Both the position numbers and the translations under genes were made by a program. Under the pieces are notes generated by a model. The model worked only from the letters and a program-made list of their open reading frames with translations, made no database searches and was not told the origin of the DNA. Shown piece after piece: positions 33,323 to 43,520 of a stretch of 64,000 bases of DNA. The DNA is taken from the NCBI GenBank assembly GCA_015039465.1, contig MU130028.1:24517-88516 (forward strand), written 5' to 3'. This DNA comes from Phlegmacium glaucopus (taxonomy: Eukaryota > Basidiomycota > Agaricomycetes > Agaricales > Cortinariaceae). Every line of letters starts with the position of its first letter. The first letter of the stretch is position 1.

Positions 33323-33577
33323 TCTGCAAGTATCCGCAATGATATGTGAGCATCTGCAAGTATACTGCGAAGGTTGTGAAACCGCGAAAATGGTGTGTTT
33401 ACATCCCTAGACGTCTCCTGGGTCCTATCAGCATTCGGGCAAATTACGCCTCCTTGAACCTCAAAATGGGTTCGGTTCAGCCATGCTGTGAACTTTGAAC
33501 TGAACTTTGGTCCGGTTCTCAAAAGTTCAGGTTCGAACTTCGGTTCAGAACCGGACTGTGGCATCACTAATTGTAAA

Positions 33578-34764
33578 GCTATCTATTGCATTCATTTACT
33601 CATTATTATATGTACCAGCCTGAAGCATCAAAAAGTCGAATGTGATCGGAGCCACAGGCTATACAAACAACAGGTTGGATACAGGGATTTCTCAGATGAC
33701 AAAGGAAGCCAACTTATGACAGTTGACAAGCACATTGATCAGCAACAAAAAGCATGAATATCTTGGGGTTATAACATAGTTTTCTTGCCGCACTTGACAG
33801 TACAATACACAAATATGATTCTCTCCATGTACACTACAAGAAATTAGCTCCAGTGAAAATCAACTTTGCTTTCTCCTGTAAATACTGAATAATGGTGATT
33901 ATCGCTTGTCTTCTGTTTCGGCTTTAGACGGAACATTAATATCCAAATTAGGTTAAATACAATCAGATTGCAGATAAGTCCAAATTCAAATCCCGACCGG
34001 CTAAACCTGCACAAATAGATGCCAACCCATTCATTTTGCGGGCCCAGGTTGTAAAGACTGAGTTCTCAATACTGAGAACTCGGAATTGAGTAAGACAAAC
34101 TGGGATATCAAGACTGGATCTGATGCTCTTGAAAAAATGGTTGATTTGTTATTGTCATATATCTCTTATATGATTCTTGCCAAGAGACACTTCTATGGAA
34201 CAAAATATAACTACTCATTACAAGTCTTTACTGTTATAACAAAAGGTATAAAGTATTGACCTCAGTCTCAGGATAAAAGACTGACATGATACCATTCAAA
34301 ACATTATAGTATATATAATCAATCTTCTCCATACGGACCATACCCAGATCTATTAGTATTTAACTTCGAACGCTAAAGGGCCATCAAATTGTTTCCCAGG
34401 CAGCCATGTTGTACCTTGATACTATTAGTATTACATATGTCCAGAAATTACTCTAAGAATAGCATAAAGTCTGTGAAGGACTCCTGAAAGTGCCCTTGGA
34501 ACCCATATCCAAAATTTTATCTGGACGGTTTTGGGTGATTTCTATCCGGATGGTGGATCTGGGTCCAGGTATGGGCAAATTTTATCCAGAAGCGGATCTG
34601 GGTTACCCAAAAACCGCTATTTTCACTTTTTTTGCTTTAAAATGCACATTTTTTGCTTGGCGGCTTCTCTGGAGCCCTATTACACATGCTACAAGCCTCT
34701 CATAAGTGAACATGCCTAGTACATTAGGATTCCACAAAAATACAGCAAATCTTGCCATTTCGAG
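33578..34764. other. Spacer between hAT stacks
   Basis: No gene supported. Imperfect TATCC/GGATG-type repeats at about 34495-34610. Confidence 0.4.
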
Positions 34765-37700
34765 TAGTGATGCCAAAGTTCGGTTCCGAACTGGCGCAAG
34801 AATCGAGAACCGATAGAACCAAACCGTCGGTTCAGGTTCAGTTCAGTTCGGTCCAAAGATTTTGGGTAGTCGGTCCGGTTCTCGGTTCTGACATTTCTAA
34901 GATTTTGAGAACCGGGTTTGAACCGGTTTGAACCGGTTTGAACCGAACTTTCTGTCAATATTTTTTTATAAATTTTCTATGCAGAAATGAATTTATAATA
35001 TAAAATATTGTTATTAGGTGCCATTGTTATTAGGCGCCAGACCCGATGATTTGGGAGTCGGGGTTCGAAAAGTCTCATCAAAGGATTTTATAGTGTGTAT
35101 TATAAGTTAATCAAAACTAAAGGCCACCCTTGGCTGTAGAATAGAAGAGAAATCATATCATATTAAATAAAACTAAGTCATAATATAAAACTAAGTCAAT
35201 TGTATGGTGCGTCGTCCATTTTTTTGTCATCGTTCATTTGTTTGTTGTCATTCATTTGTTTGTTGTCGTTCATTTGTTTGTTGTCGTTCATTTGTTTGTC
35301 ATCGGTTTGTTGTTGTTCTTTGTCCACGTCGACCTTGAGAAAAAAAAATGAGGGTCTAAGTGACCTCAACTGGCCAACAAGAAAGCAATCAGTAAAAAGG
35401 GAAAGTAACGAACATTCTGGTGTGAAAGATACATTACATAGTAGCATAAAAGGGAATACAATACAAGCTCACCTCTATCCACCGCGATGCTTGGAAATCG
35501 CGGCGGTATGATCATTCATACTTGAGCTATTTTGGAATGCTACTAGTAACTAGCCTGGAAAGTAATAAATTAACTGAGACAAGTTTTATGTGGGATAGAA
35601 ACACTTACAAAGCAAGTACAAGTCACAAAACCTTCCCAAGAATGCTTGAATGAGATCAGAGCAGTGTCTTCGTGCGTTCATCGTCATTCATTTGTCATAG
35701 TTGCTGTTCTTTCGTTGTAGTCATTGTTTGTTTGTTGTAATGGTTATTTGTTTGTTGTAGTTCTGTCGTTGTAGTTATTGTTCTTTTGTAGTCATTGTTT
35801 GTTTGTTGTAGTCGTTATGCATTTGTTGTAGTTATTGTTTGTTTGTTGCAGTACATTGTTTGTTTGTTGTAGTTGTTATTTGTTTGTCATAGTTGCCATT
35901 TGTTCGTCGTTCATGGCGTCCGGTAAAGAATGGACTGGTTTTTGACGGGGGGAGGGGGGGAGGCCCGGGAGGGATATAGTAGTAAGATCATAGACAGGCT
36001 GTGAATGCGGAATGAGACGGTGATGAATTTGCAGGGCAACTGTTCACAGTTAGCCCTGGTTGACCCGTTCAATGAGAAGATTCTTAGCATCTAAATTAAG
36101 TGGTTTAAGATGAGACACAAAAGAACAAATGGATTTAACTTACAGGATGCACAAGTGTGCTCACTAGGACTGGAGCCAGAGGGAGAGATAAGGAGAGATA
36201 ATGCCTTGAGGCATCGGCGTGGTCTCACATGGAGTTGGAGATTGAATTGTACTAAGCCGGTGTTGGCCGTCGTTTCAAACTTTATCGCATCCACTCAGTA
36301 TCCACACCACATCAATAATTCCCCCCACATCAATAATTCCCCCCACATCAATAATTCCCCCCCCTTTGTTATGGATTCGGACAACCCTGCCCTCGATGCC
36401 AATGGGATGCTGAAAGATGCGTCCGAAATCGATTTTTTTAACTCGCCTTCCGACAAACAGCCCCTCGCATGTCCAATGACAACGGATCAGGACTCTGACA
36501 GCAGAAATAGTGGGTCCAACTCAGAGACCTCAGAACCGATACCTCGCGGGCTCAAGGGCAAACAACCGGCCACCATAGTAGCTGGTAAGCGTGTTTGGAG
36601 GGCGACAAGCAAGGCAAGAATGCAGAAAGGAAAGTCAGGAAAATTCTTTGAGAAAAACTTTATTGGTGAGTCGTTTTCTCTATTCATTCTTGATGACTAC
36701 TAACACATATGATTGCTTTTAGTGGATTCACCCACCCCTTCCGGGTCTAGCCATTTTTTCAAGAAACACTTCATAGGTACAATTTTATTTATTTTTCTTA
36801 TGGATGAGTATTGATGTATAGCTCTGATTTAGTGGGCTCACCTAATGCTTCTGGCTCTAAACATGCAAGAAAAGTGCGTATGATTTGTAATTATCCTATT
36901 AAAATTTATTAACACAGCCTGTAGGCCCACCAAAGTCTCGAAAATGTGCTGCGTCATCTGTAAATGCAATAAGCGCCGCCAAACAAGCACATACAATGGC
37001 AGAATCCAAGTCCGACGGCACAGACAGAAGTACAAATGAGATGACAACTCAAAAACGCATAGCATCATCTGCAGATACAACCAATGCAGCCAAACGACCA
37101 ACAACAATTGAAGACGAATCAGATGCGGAAGATATAACGGCCCTTGATGACGATGAAGCTACCAAATACACAAGCAACATCGACAATGAAAAGGATGATG
37201 ATCCGGTCGCTGAATACGAGAAAATGAAAGAAACCTTCCAGAAGGTTCATAAAGTATATTATCACTTCTTTGTCAGTACTGATATAACTAATCAACTATT
37301 TATTATTTCAGGCCCCCCAGAAGCACCGACACAGAGGAAATGACCCACACACCCAAGATTTATGCGTCATGTATACAAAATGTGCTCAAAAAGTTGATGG
37401 AAAAACCCTTGAGGGCCATACATGTAATGTTTGTGTGTAAGTAATATTATTCTTCTAGACTTACAGTTTTAATTTAATTTATTCAGGGAGAATAAAGCAT
37501 CTAATTCCTTTATGACCGGAGGTAACTCTTCTTTATGGAAGCATATATCTCGGTATGTGCTATCATTTATATTCTTTTCCTTTTTTAATATGTTATTTGA
37601 TTAGTAATTGGGAAACTCATGGAGAGAAATATCTCCGCAAGTGCAAGAATTTGAAGATTGAGCTGAATCCTATGTGTCTACCTGAAAAGGATGACAAAAA

Positions 37701-40398
37701 ATCTGGTAACAAAACTAATCAACAAACTGATCTCAAGGATTATGTTACTGCTATTCCAAAATGGACCAAAGAAGGTCTTCTCGAGGATATTCTCGAGTTT
37801 GTGGTCCAAGATGATCAGGTATCATTCTCTATATTATCTATAAAATTATATCTAATATTTTATTATATCAAGTCTTTTATGGTTGTTGATAAGGGGTTTT
37901 CGCCGTCTCCTTCAGTACCAGCGCCCAGCTACCAAGGATAGTGATATTCCTCACCGACAAAAACTCCGTGATGAAGTGATTGAAAAGGCCAAAATTGCGA
38001 TTCAATGTTTAACGGAACATTTTGCGGTAAGGTTTTCAATATTCTTTGTGTTATAGTATCCTTACTTTGATGTTTTAGACCATACCTAGCCAAATTTCCA
38101 TTACATTCAACACATGGACTTCAAAATCATATGATCCATATCTGGCGGTAACAGCTCACTATATTGATGCTCCACCTAATCAACCCTTTGATTGGGAGCT
38201 TAAGTCACGGTTACTAGGCTTTCAGGAAATTCAAGGGAATCATGGGGGTGCTAATCTTGCAGTGACTACACTGCGTGTTCTTGATCAATATGGTATCCGA
38301 GATAAAGTAAGTTATTTTTTCTCTTCTTTTGAATTGATAATAATTTTTACTTTACTCTAGCTTGGTTGGGCAACATCTGATAATGCTTCTGCTAATGATA
38401 AAGCTATGCGTTCCCTCCAACGTGTCCTTGAGCAGCCCTTGGCTAGGACTTGGACCGCTCAACAACGTCGAATAAGGTTAGTACAAATCCTTTTCTTTAA
38501 TCTAGATACTAATATAATTTAGATGTATGGAGCATACTGTTTACCTTGCTGCCAAAGCTTTTCTTGAGGAGATACATCCTCGTCCACCTAAAAATCAGCA
38601 TACAACAAAGAATGGTACAGCTACTGTTGAAGATGAAGATGATGGGGGTGGGGTTAACTGGACGGTTGATTGGACTTATCTTGAGGAGCTTTCAGATGAT
38701 GAAGAGGTTGATGAAGCTATTGAGTATCTTCCAGGTGATATTCTTGGAAAGGTTCTTGCTTTGGTTAATCAGGTATTTTGGTTATTTTATTTATTATTAA
38801 CCATTGCTAAAAAGAAAGTAGATTCAACTCTCTCCACAAGCCAAAGTATACTTTGGTATAGTTTGTGAAGAAGAAGATTTACCTCCTCTCCAACTAATCA
38901 AATGGATTCAAACATGATGGGGCTCAATGTTTGACCTCATTGAGCAATTTATTCAAAATAAATCAGTTTGTAATCTTTTCTATATTTGTTTTCTGTTTTA
39001 ATTGTGTTCTTTAGGCTATCAATAAATTTTGCCTAGTTGCAGACGTCTCTAACAAGGTTCCAAAGCTTAACAAGAAGCAGTATGCTGATTATCAACTGAC
39101 AGCTGGCGAGTGGAACTTGCTTGAGCTCATAAAAGAAGTTCTTCATGTATGTTTATTCTTTTATTTTACAAGACTTTATTTATATTTCTCTTAGCATCCT
39201 CGATCCGTTCAATCAGAATTTTCCTCTGAAACTGAACCTACTCTCTGGAAAACCCTTCCAATTTTGGAATGTCTTCAAGAGAATTGGGAAACACTAGCTA
39301 AGCAGAAGAAGTTTGCACTGGTTAAATCTGCTATTGGAAAAGGTTTAGAAAAGCTTAGAAAATGGTATATGACCCATTGATGAGAGCGATACTTATTTTA
39401 TTTGTTTGGGTAAGCAATTATATCTTTTTTTTAAAGTCTATATACTTACTTGAGCTAGCGTTACAACCTTCTATCAAGCTTGCATATTGTAAGAAGATGT
39501 GGGATACAGAATATTATGATGCTGGTTATGAAGCGCTCAAAAATACAGTATGTTCACTTTTACTATTTAAAAAACCTTACTAATTAATTATATTTAGTTT
39601 AATGACTATTATAAACCACCAAAAAAAGCGATTTTGAAGGAGGCGTCTACATCTTCAGCTAATTGTTTGAATTTTCTCTTCTTTCAATATTCTTTCTAAC
39701 TTATTTTTATCAGCTGGTTCTTACTCCAAGAGTTATGCTTCAGATTGGATACAAGCTAGTATCCGATCTCAAGTAGAGGATCAACAAGCAGCTTTAGATC
39801 CACAGAAAGAGTTACATGATTATCTTCAGAGTCCATTAGAAGAAACATCTAATCCAGTTTGCTGGTGGGGAGTAAGTTCTTATTTTATTGCTTTATCATT
39901 TACTCATTGATATTATAGTATCATTCAAAACAATATCCCACTTTATCTTGTATAGCCAGAGATTATTTGGCTATTCAAGGATCTTCAGTAGCATCTGAAA
40001 GATCACTTCCAAGCAGTGGCCAGACTGATACCTTACATCGTAATCATACTGACCCAACTCTCTTTGGGTATACTCAAATACTCAAAAGTGCATATAAAAC
40101 TGACCTTCTCAGTGCAACTGTAGAGGCAAAGGGTCATGAGCCTTCAGATTGGATAGATGTTGATGTCTAGTAGTATAAAGCGACAATTTTGAATATACTG
40201 GATTTTTATTTTTTTTTGCTCTTAAAACAATCAGTTCAGTTGGTTTGAACCGGTTCTTGAACTGAACTGAACTGATAGAACTGGTTCTACCAGTTCAGTT
40301 CTCAGTTCAGTTCAGTTCAGAAAAAATTTAGTCAGTTCAGTTCTCAGTTCAGCAGAAAGTGCCACTGAACTGAACTGAACTGAACTTTGGCATCACTA
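34765..40398. mobile_element. hAT element F, decayed autonomous copy
   Basis: The left end TAGTGATGCCAAAGTTCGGT and right end TTTGGCATCACTA match the ends of elements A and E. The flanking 8-mers differ (ATTTCGAG before, CGATTAAC after), so either the ends come from different insertions or a rearrangement occurred. Interior: GTTGTTTGTT arrays (35215-35310, 35700-35900), three tandem CACATCAATAATTCCCCCC-like units (36308-36362), then a broken transposase gene. Confidence 0.8.
36371..40170 (+). pseudogene. hAT transposase relic (F family)
   Basis: The ATG at 36371 starts MDSDNPALDANG; many short introns (GT-AG) follow. Recognisable parts: acidic N-terminus; BED-like Cys region (CTLEGHTCNVC-type at about 37390-37440, with SLWKHIS); the RNase H-like core (WTSKSYDPYLAVTAHY at about 38109, WATSDNASANDK at 38364 with the second Asp); and the hAT C-terminus (DYLAIQGSSVASERS at 39960). 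Two lesions are clear. The frame shifts by one base near 37891-37900 before FRRLLQYQRPATKDSD. TGA at 38915-38917 replaces an expected Arg codon (CGA to TGA) before WGSMFDLIEQF. Not functional as it stands, but most of the protein is still readable. Confidence 0.85.
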
Positions 40399-40642
40399 CG
40401 ATTAACTCTCTTGCTTCAGCTGTACGAGAGTCTGGATTAACTGACCCTGTTGCTAAACTTTGACAAGAAGCTATCCATCACATGTCAGACGGAGACGACG
40501 GTCTCTCAGCCAACGATAAGATTACTTTAATCAACTTATTTTGGAAATATTATGCAGCCGTTCAAACCTATGTTGCACTCCTCAAACACGATGAGCTTAG
40601 GCAGCCATGGTTAGAAAAGCAGCTACGGGAGTTGCAGGGCTA
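40399..40642 (+). pseudogene. C-terminal part of a Harbinger-type accessory (Myb/SANT-like) protein
   Basis: The frame reads INSLASAVRESGLTDPVAKL, TGA (40461-40463), then QEAIHHMSDGDDGLSAND... to TAG at 40640-40642. The tail (WLEKQLRELQ) resembles the ends of agaric proteins encoded beside Harbinger transposases. It is cut off on the left by element F and convergent with the transposase fragment at 40819-41375. Identification is by context and general likeness, not a definite domain. Confidence 0.4.
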
Positions 40643-40818
40643 GTTCTCAATGCCCATCTTATTTGTTTTTGTTGCTGTTACTAGTATATGTTGTATGTAG
40701 GACCTATGCTGTATTTCTTGCAATGTTATCTCAATGACTTCAATATTCACACCGAAACACTTGTATTGGGGGGGGAAAGGCATAAGACATATACAAAAAA
40801 AAGTTCATCGCCAACCGC

Positions 40819-41375
40819 TCAATCATCAACTTCTGCATCTGATTCGTCTCCTGAGTCATCCTCAACACTGATAGCCCTTTCTTGACAGATTGCTAGGTAG
40901 TTGTCCCACATGGCCTGAGCAATGTGATCTTGTTTTGTTGATGGTGTATTGATCTCAGCAGCAACGGCAGCAGAAGCTTCATGGTCGTGGTCCACTCGTG
41001 TATCATTGTCTGTGTCATCATTATCTGTGAGAGTTTCATTTTCAGCTGGATCATGTAAACAAATGAAATTGTGGATGGCACATAGCGCTGCAGGCATTCT
41101 AGCCTGGATCTGTAGACTGTACTCAGGAGCAAGGAGAAGGATCCGGAAACGGTGTTTCAAAACCCCAAAAATGCGCTCGACAACATTGCGAGCTGATGCA
41201 TGACGAAGGTTAAACAATTCTTCCTTGTTTCTTGGCCTATAAACAACATAAAATTTGCAGATTGATAGTAATGAAATAAGAAATGTACCTGGTGTTGGCA
41301 CGACCCCATTCAGCCAGATGATAATGTACTGCGCGATAGGGAATAAGAAGCTGGTTGCAAGACACATATGATAGC
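40819..41375 (-). pseudogene. PIF/Harbinger (DDE_Tnp_4) transposase, C-terminal third
   Basis: Two exons, 41375-41289 and 41236-40819 (52-bp GT-AG intron), read LLIPYRAVHYHLAEWG and then RPRNKEELFNLRHASARNVV, ERIFGVLKHRFRIL and an acidic tail to the stop at 40819. ERIFG carries the last catalytic acid (Glu) of the DDE triad. The two Asp are absent because the gene starts abruptly here; the matching N-terminal two-thirds of a family member lies at 58570-59424. Left of it is the accessory-protein tail in convergent orientation, as in Harbinger elements. Confidence 0.85.
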
Positions 41376-41379
41376 CCAT

Positions 41380-41591
41380 TCCTCAGGTCAAAGACTGAAA
41401 GGTGAAAACACATTATGTACGGTTGTAGTCCGAACAGCGGAGTGAGCTCATAGCTGGGATATGTCCATTATAGACCGGTGAGCTGATGACCTCTACCAAG
41501 GCAGTCGGATGGCCCACCAGCCAGGACCGGCTACCCTTTCTGAACCAAAGAATGATGTTGGAGCTGAATGGAGAAGCTGATCGGGACTGAG
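41380..41591. repeat. Repeat X, shared with 58440-58605
   Basis: Read on the minus strand, about 150 bases (CATTCAGCTCC..., GACTGCCTTGG, ATCAGCTCACC, GGACATATCCCAGC, CGGACTACAACC, TCTTTGAC) match the plus strand of 58440-58605. In both places a Harbinger fragment begins immediately beyond the shared TCTTTGAC. Confidence 0.7.
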
Positions 41592-42164
41592 TGTTAAGTT
41601 CAAGAACTCTATTCTGGAGTATTGGATGGAGTTTGATCGGAACGGAACCACAGAACAGGAAAGGACTATAGCCTCAGTGTATATGCTGTGCTACCCTAAA
41701 CCTTTGTGTCCTAATTTCGGAGTAAGAACAGAATGGAGTGGAACTGGAAGTTGCAGTAACTTAGAGGAAGACAAGGAGGAGGAAACTATGTTGATATTTG
41801 AACTGAGGGAAAACATACAAGTTCAAGTACTTAAATAATAAAAGGAAGTGCAACTGAAATATAAAGTATAAATATAAAGTGCTGCATTCTGCTCCCAAAA
41901 GGTCCTGCATTCTTGGGGTGAATAATCCATGGCTGGTGTGCTGACTAATAGTGGGAATGTGATGACAAAGAAATAGTGGTAGTGGCGAAGAAGTGGTAAT
42001 GGGTGTGGAGTATAGACGGAGGGACCAGAATGACACGGAGAAGTCTTGGAGTTGACCATAGGAGGAGTAGTTTGGGATGTGAGGGAAAGCACTGTACAGA
42101 GTATGGACTACCGGAGACAACTCCGATGGAGCTGGACCAGAGTAACATATGACAGAATGTAACA
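41592..42164 (-). repeat. Gypsy 3' LTR
   Basis: 573 bp. A purine-rich tract (minus strand ACAGGGAGGTAC) directly precedes it on the element strand and suits a polypurine primer. Several CpG sites of the 5' LTR are TpG/CpA here. Confidence 0.94.
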
Positions 42165-42296
42165 GTACCTCCCTGTCAAGGCTGAGACCCTCGAGGCCAC
42201 GTGATGGTCTGTGCGTGGTTGACGTGGTATAAAGACTGTCGGAGACTGGTTGGTGACTCTACACTTAACTTCACAAAAAACCCCATCCTCAAAACA

Positions 42297-43340
42297 ATGA
42301 ACTCGAACAATAGAGCTGGCCCCTCCCTGCCTCCGGCTTCACAACGAGCAAAGCTCGAAGAAGCACGGGAGCGTAGGTGGAAAGAGCGGGAGGAGGAGGA
42401 GAGGCAGGAAGAAGCCGAGATCGAGGAGGCTTGGAGGCTTGAGGAGGAGGAGAGACAGAGGGTGGAAGTGGAGAGACAGAGGGTGGAAGCAGAGAGACAG
42501 AGGGTAGAGGCGGAGAAATGGAGAGTAGAGGTGGAAAAGAAGAGAAAAGAGGAGTTGCAACGGAGGCAGCAGGAGGAGGAGCAGAGGAAGAGAAAAGCGG
42601 AGGCAATCGCGGTTGACAACGACAACGATGAAGAAGAAGAAGAAGAAGGAAATGGAATGGAGCCAGGGCCAAGTGCCCCGAAGAAAAGAAAAACAAGCAA
42701 CAAAGTAAGTGGTTCAAAAAATAGAAACAGAATAAGACTAACGGAAATAACATAGGAGGTCTTTCAGACCAAAACAAAGAAAAACCGGGCGTGCAGCCGG
42801 TGTAACAACGCACACGAGGTGTGCTACGAAAAGAGCAGTGGGCCAGGGTGCTGGCACTGCTACCAATGGAAAATCACATGCAGCTTGGTCGGAGGGAAAC
42901 AGAAGATGAAGGAACGGACAGAGGAACGGAGTGGAAAGAAGGACAAGGGAAAAGGGAAGGAGATAGTGCCAGAGGTAGACGGAACGGAGTTGTTGATAGA
43001 GGGGCTGGAAATGATTGGAGGGTTGTTGAGGAAGATGGTGGAGATGCAGGAGGCGATGAGGTACGCGATGGAAGTGTGGATGAGGTGGGAGATAGAAAGG
43101 GAGAAACAGGAGATAGAAAAGGATAAATGGGAAGAAGCTAGGAGAGAAGAGGAGAGAAAATGGAAGGAGGTGACAAAAGCGGAGAAGGTTGTAGAAACGG
43201 AGATGCAAGAGGAGACGGAAGAAGAGGAGTCAGATGACGGGGAAGAGTCAGAGGTGGAAGGAGGATTGGGAGCCGAGACGGAGAGGACAGAAGGAGCAGA
43301 GGAAGAAAGGATAGAAGAAGTAGAAAAAACAAAAGAGTAG
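42297..43340 (+). CDS. Antisense accessory gene in the Gypsy element, Zn2Cys6-like protein
   Basis: Two exons, 42297-42704 and 42768-43340 (63-bp GTAAGT...TTTCAG intron), encode 326 aa on the strand opposite gag-pol, between pol and the 3' LTR. Residues ~15-100 form a charged coiled coil (ERQRVEAERQRVEAE repeats) followed by an acidic/basic stretch (KKRK, possible nuclear signal). Residues 145-174 have Cys spacing C-x2-C-x6-C-x8-C-x2-C-x6-C, an exact fit to the fungal Zn(II)2Cys6 consensus. A second coiled coil and an acidic tail follow. The frame is open although gag-pol on the other strand has at least seven stops, and all nine Trp codons survive. The adjacent LTR on its 5' side could supply a promoter. 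DNA binding is inferred from spacing only; the basic residues around the Cys cluster are few. Confidence 0.7.
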
Positions 43341-43520
43341 AATAAAAATAAGTTGTATATAATTTTGTTTTTTGTTTTTTTGTTTTTGTTTTGTCTTGAT
43401 AAAAAATAATGTTTTCTTGAACTTTGTTTTGTGAAACAGAAGAGTAAGATAACAGAATGGAAAAGAACGGAAAAGACATGGAAAGGAACAGAAAAAGTAA
43501 CGAAAGAGACGGAACAGGAA

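Larger units (their letters stand above)
29081..33430 (-). mobile_element. Repeat D (solo-LTR-like), interrupted by hAT C
   Basis: Pieces 29081-29739 and 33331-33430 together (about 759 bp) are an inverted copy of 56957-57690. On its own strand the unit starts TGATAGGACC (or a close variant) and ends GTACATCA, so TG...CA with a short TGAT/ATCA inverted repeat. It contains a ~150-bp stretch of TGCGATGATC/TGCGAGTATC-type minisatellite (29588-29739). The 4-bp flanks here do not match well. Apparent open frames are shared with the other copy but show no domain. Confidence 0.7.
28923..33569. mobile_element. hAT MITE B, interrupted by D and C
   Basis: Ends TAGTGTTGCCGAAGTC (28923) and GACTGTGGCATCACTA (33569) are imperfect inverted repeats. 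ATTGTAAA flanks it at 28915-28922 and 33570-33577. Removing the inner insertions leaves about 300 bp (28923-29080 and 33431-33569) of GGTTC-rich non-coding MITE. It shares its left target copy with element A. Confidence 0.88.

Noticed and set aside
34757..40406. Target duplication for hAT element F
   Set aside because: The 8-mers next to its ends (ATTTCGAG and CGATTAAC) do not match.
42201..42813. Minus-strand Ser/Pro-rich frames opposite the antisense gene
   Set aside because: Reverse complement of the Glu/Arg-rich coiled coil; pure shadows.
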